Source: Apostichopus japonicus (taxonomy: Eukaryota; Echinodermata; Holothuroidea; Aspidochirotida; Stichopodidae). Taken from it: DNA of 64,000 nucleotides. The stretch covers positions 23,029,265-23,093,264 of the forward strand of contig NC_092573.1 of assembly GCF_037975245.1 (NCBI RefSeq), read 5' to 3'. Both the position numbers and the translations under genes were made by a program. Positions 1 through 12,619 of the stretch are shown in pieces. Numbering within the stretch: the stretch's first letter is position 1; every line of letters begins with the position of its first letter. The notes beneath the pieces were generated by a model, which was not told the origin of the DNA, made no database searches, and saw nothing but the letters and a program-made list of their open reading frames with translations.

Positions 1-119
1 AATATGTATATACATATATATATTGTGTTCATGTTTATATTTGAATAGCATAACATCTGCGGGTGCACATGCACAATCAGCTGCTTAGGGAAACTGACTT
101 CATCATTGCTTTCACTCAC

Positions 120-815
120 CACTTTCAGTGACGCTGACATCTTGTTTTGACATTTCTTGCTGGTCACCATCTCCCCTCGTGGATCTCCTCCCACGCCTCC
201 TCCGGCCTCTTGTTTGTTTAGATGCCTTCGATTCGCTTTGTCTCCGTTTACTTTCCTCTTCAGCAACTTGGGCGCTATCCACCCCTGTCTTGTCGCCTAC
301 AGGGTCGGGCAGTTCTGTCAAACGAGAACTGTCTGTAACAGAAGGACTTGTATCCTGCAAAGTTAACCCCTGTCTACTCCGTTCTTTATCTTTGGAACTA
401 CCCTTCCCCTTATCTCTTCTCCCCTTTCTTGGGAGACTCTCTTCTTCGTGCACCTGTACCTCCGTCTCTTCCGTGACGTTCACAACAGAGGCCACTTTCG
501 TCCTCTTTGTTAAGTCCTTCCCTAGTCCACCCATCTCCCCATCCACCTGACTTTCCCCCTGGGTCACTCTACTCAGGTTAATTTCTGACTGATTTCCTTC
601 CTTCGGACTTACAGACTTCTTCCTGACCGATTTTTCGGGCTGCTTAAATTCGGAATCTTTACCACCCACACTTGAAGTTTTGGCTAACGGCGCTTCCAGC
701 TCCGGTGAAAAGTGGACCACACCGTGAGAGCTTTTTCCTGAGCTCGAGGAAGAACCGGTCCGGTTGAGAGATCTGCCTGTCTGAAGAGGAGGGACTTGAG
801 GACTTGGCGTTTTGG
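120..815 (-). CDS. TP53BP1: TP53BP1 exon with Arg-rich (GAR-like) tract, last in window
   Basis: This 696-nt exon begins AKTPSPQVPP after CGTTAG and ends in phase 1 at AGTG|GTGAGT. It is a disordered, charged segment with an Arg-rich QTRGRRRRGRRSTRGD stretch near residues 1170-1190. In human 53BP1 an RGRGRRGRPPSR motif methylated by PRMT1 lies in this position, directly before the tandem Tudor domain. The gene continues leftwards out of the window. Confidence 0.82.
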
Positions 816-3800
816 CTAACGAAGCAAGAAAAGAAAAAGATCGTAACGACAGGGTCACAAGATTCATTATCATAATTTAAACTTGGGTTAACAATTTTAA
901 AAGTTATTTCTTGGGGGAATTTTGTAGCTAAAAGTTCAAGTTAGATAGTTATAAAAGCACTGGTAATAGATGAATCAAGAACAACGCTGTCCAACAAAAT
1001 CCCCTGTGACTGGTGGACTAGTCACACCTAAACAATGCAAACAAAGGTCACGCCAGGGGGCACTACAGTACGCCACATCTAAGCGTCCTCCGCACTCAAC
1101 TATACAGATCCCCATTCATACAGCTCGGTGAACAATTCTGGGTGAAGAGCGGCAATTCAGATTAAGTGCCATGCTCAAGGACACAACATAACAACCTGGC
1201 CAGGTCCTTAGCCACTTGAACGCACAGTACTCTCTAAAATTGTATCAAACATAACCTGATGCCAACATTTTATACCTGGTGAAGAGTCTTTTCCTAGGCT
1301 GGTTGTAGATGACGAGCTCTTGCTCCCGATGCTGGCAGATTTCTGGAGGCTGCCTGTATTCGAAGAACTGCGACTGCCCATGGAGCTGACGTCACCGAGG
1401 TAACCAGAAAATGAGGAGGTGGGTGAGGCGGGCCACTCATCACTTTCGCTACTTTCAGCGGGTTCAACCACTCTACTCTGGAAGTAGGAAAACATACGAC
1501 ACCATCCATGTTATAAGCCTTGGCAGGGCCAAAAGAAAGAATCGGGCATAGAAACATTTTGAGTACGGTACGGTAAAAAGTTCTGCGCGCTAAACTAGCT
1601 AACATCACGCCACTTTGATGAGTGAGTCTTCGGTGCTGAATGGGTAGTTTGTGATCAATAAAAATGGTGTTCAAATACTGTACAATCTATCCTTCAAATG
1701 GTGTGTTTTTGAAATTTGTCATGAGAAAAGAAAACTTTGTAAAGCCTACACACTGTACATCTGGCCATAGTTAAAAATATATACAAGGTTACATTCTTCC
1801 GCCCTTCACTATCAGTGCAAGGAAAAATGAACTGATTAGCTAGCTGCGCAGACCCTTCACCATTGGTTGAGCGAGAGGGTCAAAATCCACCAATCACAAA
1901 GAGGCTTCTTCAAGAAGAAGAAAAATATGACTGGTTTTTGGTGAGTTTTGAAGTACTCATTATTACTCCTAGTTAAACTTCAAGGTAGGTATGGTTGATG
2001 AGAATGTGACTGTTGGCGAGTTCACTTCCGCTGATTATACGACTTAAAGTTAAAGCAATTATTCAACTTTTCACGATGACAGAGGAGAGGCGCGTGTTTA
2101 TCATCATATCGACTTACCAGTTCCCTGGTGTAGGTGTGTGCCAGTACTCCCCTGATGTAGACCTTCTTCATTTTCAAGTGGGTGGTCACCACTTCGTATT
2201 TAATCTCCATGTCTGTGTCGTCTTGCAGAGTCATACGGGACACATGCTGTACGAAAAAGGAAAGACCATGGATCCATAAATTCTCTCAAAGATTCTCTCG
2301 ATGAAATAAAACACATGACTTCTTAATTTTAAGGTAACGATCCGATCTGTCTGGCTCACTATGTTTGCCGAGATCATTCTTTTCTAGAATACTTCATTTT
2401 GTGACACTCTAAATTCTTTACAATGTCACACTTTTTGAATAAGAAAAACATGGTAAATGTAACATTTTGTAATAACCATCTCAGTATCTACTGCTTCTCA
2501 CCATAGTCAAAGATTCTTTGATGTTGTTGTACAGTAAGCGCAGTACACGATGGAAGTGTAAAGTGCAAGCATGATAATAATGGTGGATTTATAATGCGCG
2601 GTCATATCCACCCGGAAGGGTGGTCGTAGTAAGTCTTTGACGACCCAGAATAACTTGCTTTAAAAGTTAAGGATATTAAGCAGAATTTTAATATCGATAT
2701 GTCAAAATCAAAGAAAAAATGTTTAATGCTAGAAATGTTTCTATGGCTATTCTGGTTTTCGAGATATTCACTTTTAGAATATGTGCCATATTTCTGGAAA
2801 TACTCCTTTAAGGCTAAATTGACGATGATTGGTCGACTCCGCACGGTGCAGACCTAAATGTTATAGTTTATCCATTGTTTTACAGAGTCTAATAACAGGA
2901 ACCAAAAAAAGGTTCTTTTTAAACTTCCTATAAAAAAAACAGAGGACTATTGTTTGACATTCGACACCATTCGTCCATACCTGTTGGTGGCCACTGCTAC
3001 TACTACTACTGCTCTGTCTTACAAATGACAGGGTTCTCCTTGATTCAGATCTTGTGACCTTTGACCCACTTTGTTCCACTCCACCCTGGTTCTCCTTTTC
3101 AGAGGATGGATCTCCTTTCTGCTCCTCCTTGTTCCCTCCTTCTTTGACTCCGTTACCGCCTCTCGTCCGCTCTCTCTCGGCTGACGATGCGCCTCTGCGT
3201 CTACTGCTGCGAGGGGACTTTCCTAAGAAAGGAAAAAAACAAAAAAACAAAACACTATTAGCATTCTCCACCAATGCCACAAATATTTGCAACTTTTCTA
3301 TGACAAAAAGTAGCCTTTTTGATGGGAGTTCAAAAAGATGCAAAATTCCAAATTGATGGAAAAGGAAAATGGGTGTAGTTTGGGGATTGGAAGAAAAAAA
3401 ACACAAAAATCAACAGTTTGATAGAGTTTCATTGAGCCCAAGGATTAAGAAAACCAGAAAATGGACCATTTTGTAATCCTAACAGACTTTATGATCATCG
3501 ATAAATAGCAGCTTGTACCAGACCATCTTCTTGTACTCTACAAGTGATAAAGCTAATAAGAAATGTATGAATAATTGAATGATTGAATGAATGAATGAAT
3601 AATTGAATGAAAGAAGTCTTGGTTTAAAATCAAATGAAATGAAATGAATTAAAATAGATATTTCTTAAATTAAAATTCCAAATATTTACTCTTTTCTAAT
3701 CTGTCCGGTTCTGTCTTTGTCTTGCTGGCCACCACCATCAAATCATCGCCTCTCTGCTTTAAAGGCGATTGGACTCTATTCGATTGTGAATCGGTGAACT

Positions 3801-6800
3801 GGTACGGATCCCTGACCTCCGTGAACTTTCGCTTGGAAGATCTGCTCGGGCTCCGAGCATCACCGCTTCCTGACCCTCTCCCTCTCTGCTTCCTCTTACG
3901 ACCTTTCTTCTTTCCGAGAGATGGCTTCCTCAGCTCTGCCACATCTTCCGTTTCCATGGCCAACGAGTGATCCACAGTTTCGGTATTTCGGCTTGTATCG
4001 TCCATGCCCCCGTACTGTTCTGTTTCGGCCGTCAACTCGACGGGAAGCGTGTCAGTGCTGCTATTATTTTCTCTCTCTCTGTTTAGATTCAGAGGATCTG
4101 GAGGTTCGTTCTCGTGTTCCTCTGGCCTTTTATACACAGTTTCGTTGACACGTCGGTGACTTTGTGCAGAATCTTCGGGATGAGCCTCACTGGCAAATGG
4201 ATCCTCATCCCTGCAAGTAAAGTTTTTCATTTTTTTGTTTATCATTGATTAAACAGTAGTTTCCCATTTTTATATCAATTTTCCTTAATGTCTCCGGGTA
4301 TTCTTTAAAAATATGATTGTAAAGATTCTTAACATACCATACAATCTTCACCAAGAATTGATTTCATTAGCAAGCGACTAACAATTCCATTTAATTGTAG
4401 AAATTCTGTCACCAGACACTTCTGTTACCTTTAGTGATAATCAGAGCTCACAACATTTACTCACTCCCTATATGATACAAACTGTCTGAATTATTCGAAA
4501 GAAAATAAGAACTACCAGCTGATGAGTGTCATTGAGCTAGACCAAACCTGGCTGTCTCAAATCAAAATGTTTAAAGGAAATTTTTTAGTGGCAGTCTATT
4601 GGGTATATTAAAAAAAACTCTATATTTTTTTTAATCACAGCCATATGCAAAGTCTGTACACATTCCTGTGTATTGTATCAAGGCCAAGCTTAGAGTGGAA
4701 TCTTTTGTATTCACAGCCATATAGAGGTCTGTACACATTCCTGTGAGCTTATCAAGGCCAAGCTTAGAGTCTCAATATGCCGCACTGACGTCGCGACGTA
4801 AGTCAGTGTTAAGATTCACATATTCTAGCAGGACGGGCCAACAACCGGACAGGTGACATATTAAAGTGGATTACCTTTCAAAACCCAAAGAATTATATAG
4901 AAGGGTTGACATATTCTGGAAAAAAAGGGGTTTTATCTTATGAACTGTAAGTGTACAATAGAAAACTAACTCAGAAAATATATTAACAAAGTGGAAAGTG
5001 GAAATTATTTTTGGGGGACTAGAACAGGAATCAAACCAGTGACCTTAGGGTAATATAAGCCAGTTTTCAATATTTCTATTGTTGAACTTTGACAGAATAA
5101 GACTTAAATGCTCCCGTAAATATGAAGATAAATTTACTGGCCCATCTATGATGCAGTACAAAAGAACCAAATGGGAAGTTCTTACTGTCAGTTTTCAATC
5201 AAACACACTTTGTCGCCTTAAAGGTATGCTGTATTGGGCCTCAAATATGCTAGATATTCAAGGATGGTCACCTTTGGTGAAAATTCTTAAACTGTTTTTA
5301 TTACAATCTTGGAGGAAATTTTCCTCACTGGGACATTCAGCCATCTTGTGTGTCCCTTAAAAATGTCTGAGAACAATTTGGAGAGTAAAGACCTCCAGGA
5401 GACTAATTTTTTGACAACTTTTGGCAGTTATAGTGTGCTATAATTTGGAGCCTATACTGACTACCTTTAAAATGTCATCTATCAAGACTCAGGAACTTTG
5501 ATTTGAACTTACTGAGTGGATTCTTCTTTTTCGTCTTGCAGAGAGACTTGTCTTGCCTTTGACAAACTTGCCTGCTGGATACCGGAAAAGACGGTAACTT
5601 TCTTCCTGGTGGGACTTTCCCTAATAGCTTGAATCTCCTCCTTGGAAGGCACTGTTAAAAAAAAAGAAAATTAAAAAATTATGTTGCAATGCAAATAATT
5701 AAGACAAAACACAGCTGTCATACAGATTTTCTACAAACCTGAAAATTTTCTCGCGACAAATTCTTTTAACGTCAAGAACTAAAAAATTTACATAACGAAA
5801 GGTCTGTAAACTTATTCTGAGCTATTTAACTTGTTTCTTAGTTTGCAGTTACAGATAGCAATAATAAACTAATTTCTGTAATATTTTACCCATTTATAGG
5901 GAATGAGATGAAGAGGGTGGACCACTTACCGTTAAGATGGAAGGACATCTCCTTCTCCATCTCTGCAGGGATGGAATCTTGCTCAGATATCGTCAGCAAC
6001 GACTTACTCGAGCTGCTCTTTGACTGTTCCTAAGGTTTGCAATAAATTCAACCAAAAAATATAGTCAATTTTTTTCCTTTGATTTATCAAAAGAAATTGC
6101 AAGTACAGGGTTGGATTGGGGTAGTGTCCGGTAGCACTAACGTATCGGACACTCTGTAGGATCTGTTTTTTACATACAATCATGGTTTTATCTGGTACTT
6201 CCAATATTTAAATTAGCCCAATTCTGTTAGGGGATGACTATTTGGAGTGTCTGTTAAGACCAATACAGCAGACAATATGTCTGGCATTTGTCATTTAAAC
6301 AACTTTGTGAATGTATTTGTTCATTTTTTACTTGGATTTTTCTCTTGTAATCTAATGTTTGAGCTAGGGCAAATGTTCAGACCCTCTAGTGGGGTGACTG
6401 TCTAGTGGGGTGTATTGCAGCAGTTGGTGGGTCTGATAAACATGACCTGTTTATAAGTTTGATAGTGTCCACTACAGAGAAGCCGCCTGGAACGTTTGGA
6501 TAAGATCCACTCTTGGGACACTTTGAAGGGTCCGCACACTGCAGGCTTTTTTTTTTTTTTAATTTCCTGTTATTTCCTGTATGTGCATGTACTCACATAC
6601 TGGGAACCTACTTTACTAAAGCTAAAGGCCCTGAGCTTACAGGCAAACAACCACAATATGCATGTGTAGGGTAAATGTACAAAAGTGAGAGAGGCTGTTT
6701 GGGTCCTTCAGACTGTCACTTCAAGAAGATCCTGCATTCCTGCTATAACTAAAATGACAGGCCCATCCCAACTTTCATCCCTTTCTTAAGATTATTCATA

Positions 6801-9800
6801 CTTTCTCTGAATTCTTGCCCTGTTGTTCTTCTTCCTCCACTTCGGATACGATCGGTGTACTGTGGCGGAATTGCTTTGAGTTCAAAAGTCCCCCCTGAGC
6901 CTCAAATGGACTGATCCGACTGTTGTCTTTGATCATATTAAGATGGAAACTCAGTCCTGTTTGCAAACATAAGAATCGGTAAGAGCCTTTATTAGGTTTC
7001 TTTACAACAGAAAACAAAGGGAAATTATGAAATAAATTTGCTCTTTTTCTTTTCATTGGAAACAGGATGAAAAGTAAACTTCATCAAATAATCATTTCAA
7101 TAAATAAAAGGAAAACATTTTACAATGAAGGAAAAGAGGCTTATATTTAGATTTTGTTCGAGTCTCTATTCTTGCTCGTAAAGGAACATTAAGGAAGTGA
7201 CATCTCCCAGATGGAATAAGATTTCTCAGCTTGAGATGTTTTGGCGGACTCACCTGAGGGCTGCGATGTATTACTTTCAGATAACGAATCTTTGCTGTTC
7301 ACTTCTGCAATGCTACTCGGTGTTATGGACCGCTCAGCTTCTTGATTTGACCTTTGACTTTTGTCAAGCTGTTGTATGGTCGGTTGAGGTGTACTTTTAG
7401 TTTTACTTGCTATTTCTTTTTGAACGGTCCCTTCATCAGCGTCCAGTGATTTGGGAGGTTTCGTAGATTCAACAGTGCTGCTCTTTTCCTTTGAAGCAAG
7501 CTTTTCGACCTTTTCCTTTTCCGAGCTTGACGTTAAACCAGACGAAGAAATATCTCGTGGATCAGAGTGCTTTTTGGGGTGACGATGGGGTCTTTCATCA
7601 TCGCTGTAGGACCTAGTCTGAGATACCTGGTCAAGAGTGTATCTGTGGGTGCCTGCAGAGCTCTCCTTCTTCAAAGCAGCGTCCATATAAACACCGACGC
7701 CTTCTGCCTCCGTTTCCGTCTGCGACTGCGTCAGATGCAGACGAAAATCTTGGGATGAGGTCACATTTTCCATTCCGTGAATATCCTGTGCGACGTGTCT
7801 TGAAGCTCCAGAGGTCACTCCGCTCTCTGCGGTCGAGTGCGAGCTTTTCCCAGACTCCACCTCAGCGATTATTTGAACCGAATCTGTGAGCTGTTGGGAA
7901 TCGATGATTAGTTGCGGCGATGCAGAAGCTGATGCTTGGGCAGCAAAGTCTGAGAGGAGAGACAATTTCAATAGACTGAAATTTTTCTGGCCATCAACAG
8001 AAAATACTCTGCCCGTGGAAAATGAACACTAATTGAATGAAATGACATAATACTTTTCAGAAAGCATATGGATCTTAAGCCATATTTATGGATGTCATGT
8101 CTATGACGTTCACTTACCACGTTGTTGAATAAGTGATTGAGAAGAATCGACTTGGTTGGGGTCTTGCCAGTTCTGTAAAACATTTAGGAGGACAACAAAG
8201 ATATGGGTAAAATAAAGAAACATTAGAAGCAATGTGCTTACCACATATTTACTGATGTCAAGGTTTCCAAGCTAACATACATACTTTAACAAACTGAAGT
8301 CTACCTTAACTCCTCCCCATATCCATTCCTCTTCCGGCCATTCTCCGAAACACTATATCACTGTGAATCTGTGTTAATGTTTTCCATGATTTTTGTAAAA
8401 GTAGGCAGTTAAAAAAAAAGTGGAATTTATTGGGATGTTAATGTTATGGAATGAATGGCATCAGGCCATTTTTTTTTTTGATATGTTCACTTCCACCATC
8501 AAACTGAATTCACATTCGATATATATCGATTCCATCAAAATTGCACACAAAAAAAGCGTCCATCTAGAAAAGCAAAAACAAAAAACCCTCAACACTCATG
8601 GCCTCCATGGTATTACCAATATTTTCACCCATTTTGATGAATTTGTGGATTGACTAATAAAAGAAACATTTCTACCTTTTTAAAAAATGTTAAAAAATAT
8701 TGATGGCAAAAACCTGAAGCAGTTGTAGAGAAGGAGCAGAGTTAGAGGACTGAGAATTGACCGATTCGGACGTCGCTGAACTGTTGGAGGCGGACGATAC
8801 CTCCTTACTGCTGCTGGAGACTCGCTGTTCCACTTCGGAAGCATTTATCGCCTTCTGCCATTCTGGGACCTATCGGATCAAGAGAATTGCCACCCAAAGT
8901 TGGGTGTTGTAATGGAGGAAATCGATGGACATTACCATGTTACCAAAACAGGCATTTTGGGAAGTTTGAAGTTTTGCGGTTCATAGACTCATGAGCAAAG
9001 GTTAAATAATCACATTTCAAGGCATTTAGTGATACTTATGTATACATTGCATCTACAAAGGAATCACTCTCCATGACGATCACATCTATACACTGCTTCC
9101 TGATTCTATCTGTCGGTGGTACTTTTTAGGCATTTAGCAGTCTATGTCTGGACTTCCAAAAATTCCATTCAAAGGCAAGTTAACAGTTAATTTTTCTAAA
9201 GGGTATGGTATCTTAGTGTCATGAATGTAAATTCATCACCTTGCAAATAGAATTGATATTTTTAAGATGCATGTTCAAACATGTCTAGGAAAGTCTCAGT
9301 ATGGACAAATTCAATGAAAGAAACGTAATCTTGTACTGAACATATTTGCCCAAAGTATATATGACACATTACTCACTCTGTTCCCCTCTTTGATATTGCT
9401 CATGGGCTGTTCTGACAAAATTTAGTTAACTTTAAATGAAACAATCATATCTAGGCTAGGAGCAGGTCACTGAGAATATTTTATCCCTAAGACAACGTGG
9501 AATTATTTTACCATGCACAAACAACTATCGCAATTTGTGTATCTAAAAAAAATAAAAAAATTTAAAGACAAATATTTACCACCACTGCTGGGTGATGATG
9601 GGGCTCACCATTAAAGGGGAGGGGGAACAGGGCCTCTTGGCCTTATTAGTGGATTTACTTGTGGTTGGCTTATGAATTTGGAAAAGGATTTTCCTTGTTC
9701 TATCAACGAGGCAGAAGAAAATGATCACCACTCATGTAATGTAGTGACTGTGTAAACAGGGTACCTTCCCCTCCATCAGAATTTGAAGGAAAAAAATGTG

Positions 9801-12619
9801 GTCAGATACAGGTACTACCACCTGCAGGGTAGGTCCACCTGCAGGGGTGGTGACAGTCCTCAAAAACGAATCTGTATAATCTGAACATAACGTTAAACAA
9901 CGGTGAAAATGGTGTTCATTCCAAATCATCTCATATAGAGTTTCAAGATGAGTTGAAATGCAGCTCATTCTTGGATTCCAAAACCCAGACGATAAGACGA
10001 CCACATCATACAACGGCTTAGTAGTCCTCTCTCCTCTTACACAATATTGATGAACACTTGGGCCTCACCTGAAATTCTTCATCTTCCTCTTTCTTCGTTT
10101 CTTCCTTGGATGAATCTGAAAATTCAAAGATAGAAGAGTGAAATACAAGGTAAGTTTCAGGTCAAGACAAAACACACAAAACTGAAATCAGATAAAACAA
10201 AATACTCAAAACTAATACTTGGAAGTTGTTATGGCTAAAATTGGTTTCCCTAAAATGTTTGAACTTTTATATCTCTACATGATGTGCATGAGGTGAAGAG
10301 AGGGGTGGTTGATGGGGTTAAGGCAGAGGAAAGGGATATCAGTTTGGGTAATGACCTCCGGAGTGGTAGCAAGCTACCATGACATGCATCCAATGTTTCT
10401 ATTTTAACAGTTACATTTGTTGCAACCATCGTTTGTTGTTGACCCAGTACTATTATTAATATTTTTTGGTGGAGGGTAAATTAAGGTAGGAGGGGGAATA
10501 ATGTTATGTCAGTTTATTTTAAACCATCCAATTAAAAGAAGGACTACTGCAGTTCTTGAGTCGTGTTAACTGATTAACCAATAAGTACGTACAGTAACTA
10601 GTCAATAAATTACAGCAGCTAAGTTCATCTCACCAGCTAGTGTATTATCAGATGGAGAGTTAGAGATGATGGGGTGTGCCTCATCTGAAGTCTGTTGAGT
10701 TGAGAGGGTATCGTCTGAGGTCTCTGGTACCAGGATCCTACTGGATTCTCCAGAGAGATGAAGGATACCAACTGTCTCTGATGGAGTGCTGATGAAAGAT
10801 TGCAGTAACGTCTCGTTTGCTCTTGAGGGGGCTGTTGAGATAAAGGTAAAGGTTATCAGACAGCTGATTAACCAGCAAGGAGGATGTAGGAGAGGTTGAA
10901 GAAGAGTGGAAGGAATATAGTAAGTGAACAGGAGAAATCATCTCAAATGTAGCTCTTTTATATATCCTTAAATTCCCTGACAGAATCATTCATTTACCCA
11001 CAGAAGTGCAAAATATTAAGTCAACTGATGAAGGCTGATGTGCAAGTGTAGGGGGGTTGGGTGGAATTCACCATTTCTCAGTGCATACCTATAAGAGTGT
11101 TGTCACTCTGAAATGCAAAGTTAATTCAGGCCTAAAACCAAAACTTCATGAAATATCAAACTTGAAGCTTCAAGAAATAATCAAACTTTCTTAAAACAGA
11201 TTGTGTAAAAGTAAGTTGGCCTGACGTTTTTGATCCTAGCAGGATCTTCTTCAGAGGCTAAATGACAAGTAAAAACAGATTGCTCAGACACTCAACAAGC
11301 CATGAACATAGCATTGACATGGCAAGATGGGACCATCAAATTGCTACGTACTGACATTAAAACATTGAGGCACTTTTTGCTTAATATTAAGTTTTTCTTA
11401 TTGTACTGAAACTTGGGACCAATACTAATGAGCTTAAAGCTTTCCTTTGGTTGATGTACATTTGAAGAAGAGACAAAAAAGGAGAAATAAAAGAAGAAGA
11501 AGATAAAAGCATCGCTTAATAGGCAATATACAATGGTATTCGAAACTTGACATACAAGGTGGTACTGTATGTGTTATGTGGTCTTTCTGCTTGGATGTTA
11601 CCAAAAGTATCACAATTAAGAAACAAACAGTATACTGCTTGACTCAGAGAGGTTTTGCAGGTTTCACATTAATATTGTTATAATTTTTTCTTCAGTCAAA
11701 ATAAAAAAATTGTTTACAAAAAAACCTCTTGACATGAAAAACTGCTGTGCGACCCAAGTTTGTGTCATTGCCCAAAGGCAAAATTCACACGGGCCATGAA
11801 AAATATTTGATGAAGCTGGAAGATGGTTAATTGTGCCGTTGATATTCAAGGTCTTAAAACATCATGCACAACAGATTAAGTACTGCACCTTTCTCTTCTA
11901 ACATCTCATCAGCTTGACTGGGAGGAACAAATAGAACCTCATCTTCATCTGATGAATCATCGTCGTCTTCTTTCTCTCTGTGTTCTTCTTTTCCTTGTTC
12001 CTTCTCCTTTAATAGGTCAATGATAAGTTAAAAATGGGTCAAAATAATCTGAATTTTTTGAAGACTTACTGTAATGTTTTACTGTTGAAATTAATGTAAA
12101 CTGCAGTTAACTGTTAGTTAGTTAATCTACATACAGATGATTAGGAGTTAGGAGCAATTTTTATATCCCAACACTCAGAGGTTGACCTCTGTCAACCTCA
12201 AATGAACTATAACCTCCACACCAGAAAGCATATCACTGGCAATGAACCCTCATACTTTGAACAAGTTTTTTAAAAAATGTAGTGTTTTATATATTGTTCT
12301 TTTCTCAGCCAAGGCATGACCATAAACACACACCATCATGACTTCACATACATTTTGAAGTGTTTCGCCGAAGTTCTGCAAGACTTGGGACATGGGTCCG
12401 AGCCTGATTCCCAGCTTGAATGGATTATCCAATCTACAGCTATGCAGAAATACTGACCTGGTCGTTGGAACTACTGCTATCTTTCAGGGCAGCCAGTTGT
12501 TGCAGTCTTCTCACTCTGGTGTCTTCATTGTCAGGATCTTCAACTTGAGAGTTCATGACAATTAGGCAAGGGTTGGGCTCATCAATAACTTCATCTAAGT
12601 TAACTGAGTCAGGTTCCAT
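120..12619 (-). CDS. TP53BP1: TP53BP1 (53BP1) homologue, N-terminal part, runs off left edge
   Basis: Scaffold protein recruited to chromatin at DNA double-strand breaks. Exons in transcript order: 12458-12619, 11889-12006, 10634-10831, 10069-10115, (9377-9406 doubtful), 8714-8869, 8118-8172, 7254-7949, 6802-6956, 5930-6029, 5513-5651, 3690-4210, 2981-3222, 2118-2246, 1276-1477, 120-815. Phases join into one frame of about 1205 codons. Family matches seen: N-terminal NPCLIVMNSQ (vertebrate PCLIIEDSQ); TPSETVGILHLSGES in exon 3 (TPATTLHLLQLSGQ); RHSTPI in exon 9 (identical in human); a Ser-rich GYLGDVSSMGSRSSS stretch in exon 15 (GDLGDISSFSSKASS); an RGRRRRGRR basic tract in exon 16 in the place of the human GAR motif. 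The sequence is low-complexity, acidic and SQ/TQ-rich, as expected for an ATM/ATR target. Tandem Tudor, UDR and BRCT domains would lie beyond position 1. Gene identity is firm; individual small exons are less so. Confidence 0.88.
1276..1477 (-). CDS. TP53BP1: TP53BP1 Ser-rich exon before the GAR/Tudor part
   Basis: The exon encodes SRVVEPAESSESDEW, then GYLGDVSSMGSRSSSNTGS and further Ser-rich sequence. The GxLGDxSS core followed by Ser runs matches human GDLGDISSFSSKASSLH, found shortly before the Tudor domain. It has phase 0 in and phase 1 out at CCAG|GTATAA. Confidence 0.85.
2118..2246 (-). CDS. TP53BP1: TP53BP1 exon in the oligomerisation-region position
   Basis: This is a 43-codon phase 0-0 exon beginning HVSRMTLQDD and ending YTREL. 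It is the only hydrophobic, beta-prone block before the Ser-rich exon, and it occupies the place of the human oligomerisation segment (the HMRTIREVRTLVTRVITDVY region). The role is inferred from position; direct similarity is modest. Confidence 0.7.
3690..4210 (-). CDS. TP53BP1: TP53BP1 exon with Lys/Arg-rich tract
   Basis: This 521-nt exon (about residues 609-783) starts with DEDPFASEAH. Its middle is acidic, followed by a basic KKKGRKRKQRGRGSGSGD stretch and RSPSRSSKRKF. The basic tract could act as a nuclear localisation signal (inference). The donor is AAAAGA|GTAAAT. Confidence 0.78.
4630..4775 (+). repeat. Tandem duplication, about 75-bp units
   Basis: TCACAGCCATAT, GTCTGTACACATTCCTGTG and TATCAAGGCCAAGCTTAGAG occur twice in order. 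It is intronic in TP53BP1. Confidence 0.8.
5210..5396 (+). repeat. Dispersed repeat, copy in TP53BP1 intron
   Basis: The text from AAAGGTATGCTGTATTGGGC to GAGTAAAGACCTCCAGGAG is the reverse complement, with moderate divergence, of 51455-51645. Shared blocks include ATTTTCCTCACTGGGACATT and AAAATGTCTGAGAACAATTT. Confidence 0.8.
6802..6956 (-). CDS. TP53BP1: TP53BP1 exon with RHSTPI motif
   Basis: The exon encodes GLSFHLNMIKDNSRISPF, then KQFRHSTPIVSEVEEE. The human protein has PFHFTLPKEGDIIPP and RHSTPIG in the same order, so this is one of the best orthology markers in the window. It enters in phase 1 and leaves in phase 0 at GAGAAA|GTATGA. Confidence 0.85.
7254..7949 (-). CDS. TP53BP1: TP53BP1 large SQ/TQ-rich exon
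   Basis: This 696-nt exon (about residues 246-478) is flanked by CTCTCAG and TCAG|GTGAGT. It is rich in Ser, Thr, Lys and Glu and contains the clustered kinase-type sites LTQSQTETE, VSQTRS, TSSQDF and IDSQQLT. LTQSQTE resembles the SLTETQSQ element of human 53BP1. It is probably a disordered phosphorylation-target segment; no folded domain is visible. Confidence 0.82.
8714..8869 (-). CDS. TP53BP1: TP53BP1 coding exon (VPEWQK)
   Basis: This 156-nt phase 0-0 exon starts VPEWQKAINASEVEQ and continues as a Ser-rich low-complexity run with several SQ sites. The acceptor is CCGATAG and the donor is CAG|GTTTTT, a weak donor. It is placed here because frame and phase fit on both sides. Confidence 0.7.
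9377..9406 (-). CDS. TP53BP1: Possible TP53BP1 micro-exon (10 codons)
   Basis: A 30-nt phase 0-0 segment would encode PMSNIKEGNR. Two AGs lie five bases apart before it; using the first would put TGA as the fourth codon, so only the second AG leaves an open exon. The donor AACAGA|GTGAG is good. It is equally possible that this is plain intron, because skipping it also keeps the frame. Confidence 0.35.
10634..10831 (-). CDS. TP53BP1: TP53BP1 coding exon 3
   Basis: This 198-nt exon is flanked by CAACAG and G|GTGAG. It encodes a stretch with FISTPSETVGILHLSGES followed by acidic, Ser/Thr-rich sequence. The TPSxTVxxLHLSGxS core resembles TPATTLHLLQLSGQ of human 53BP1, one of the few conserved short motifs in this disordered region. 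Confidence 0.8.
11205..11272 (+). repeat. Dispersed repeat with GATCCTAGCAGGATC hairpin, copy 1
   Basis: Sequence GTAAGTTGGCCTGACGTTTT is followed by the perfect stem-loop GATCCT-AGC-AGGATC and TTCTTCAGAGGCTAAATGAC. A second copy is at 34929-34990 in the same orientation. Confidence 0.8.
11889..12006 (-). CDS. TP53BP1: TP53BP1 coding exon 2
   Basis: This is a very acidic exon encoding EKEQGKEEHREKEDDDDSSD and then VLFVPPSQADEM. The acceptor is TTAAAG and the donor is AAAG|GTGCAG. It enters in phase 0 and leaves in phase 1, fitting both neighbours. There is no domain; it is part of the disordered SQ/TQ-bearing N-terminus. Confidence 0.75.
12458..12619 (-). CDS. TP53BP1: TP53BP1 coding exon 1 (start codon)
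   Basis: The ATG is at 12619-12617, followed by 54 codons with phase 0 at a CAG|GTCAGT donor. The peptide begins MEPDSVNLDE and carries NPCLIVMNSQ, which aligns with the conserved extreme N-terminus of vertebrate 53BP1. The start is chosen because this conserved motif lies about 15 residues downstream, as in the human protein. A CTTCAG just upstream of the ATG could be the acceptor of a 5'UTR intron. Confidence 0.85.

Noticed and set aside
9401-9410. Upstream AG at 9411-9412 as acceptor for the TP53BP1 micro-exon
   Set aside because: In the required phase 0 it gives AAC AGC CCA TGA, an immediate stop.
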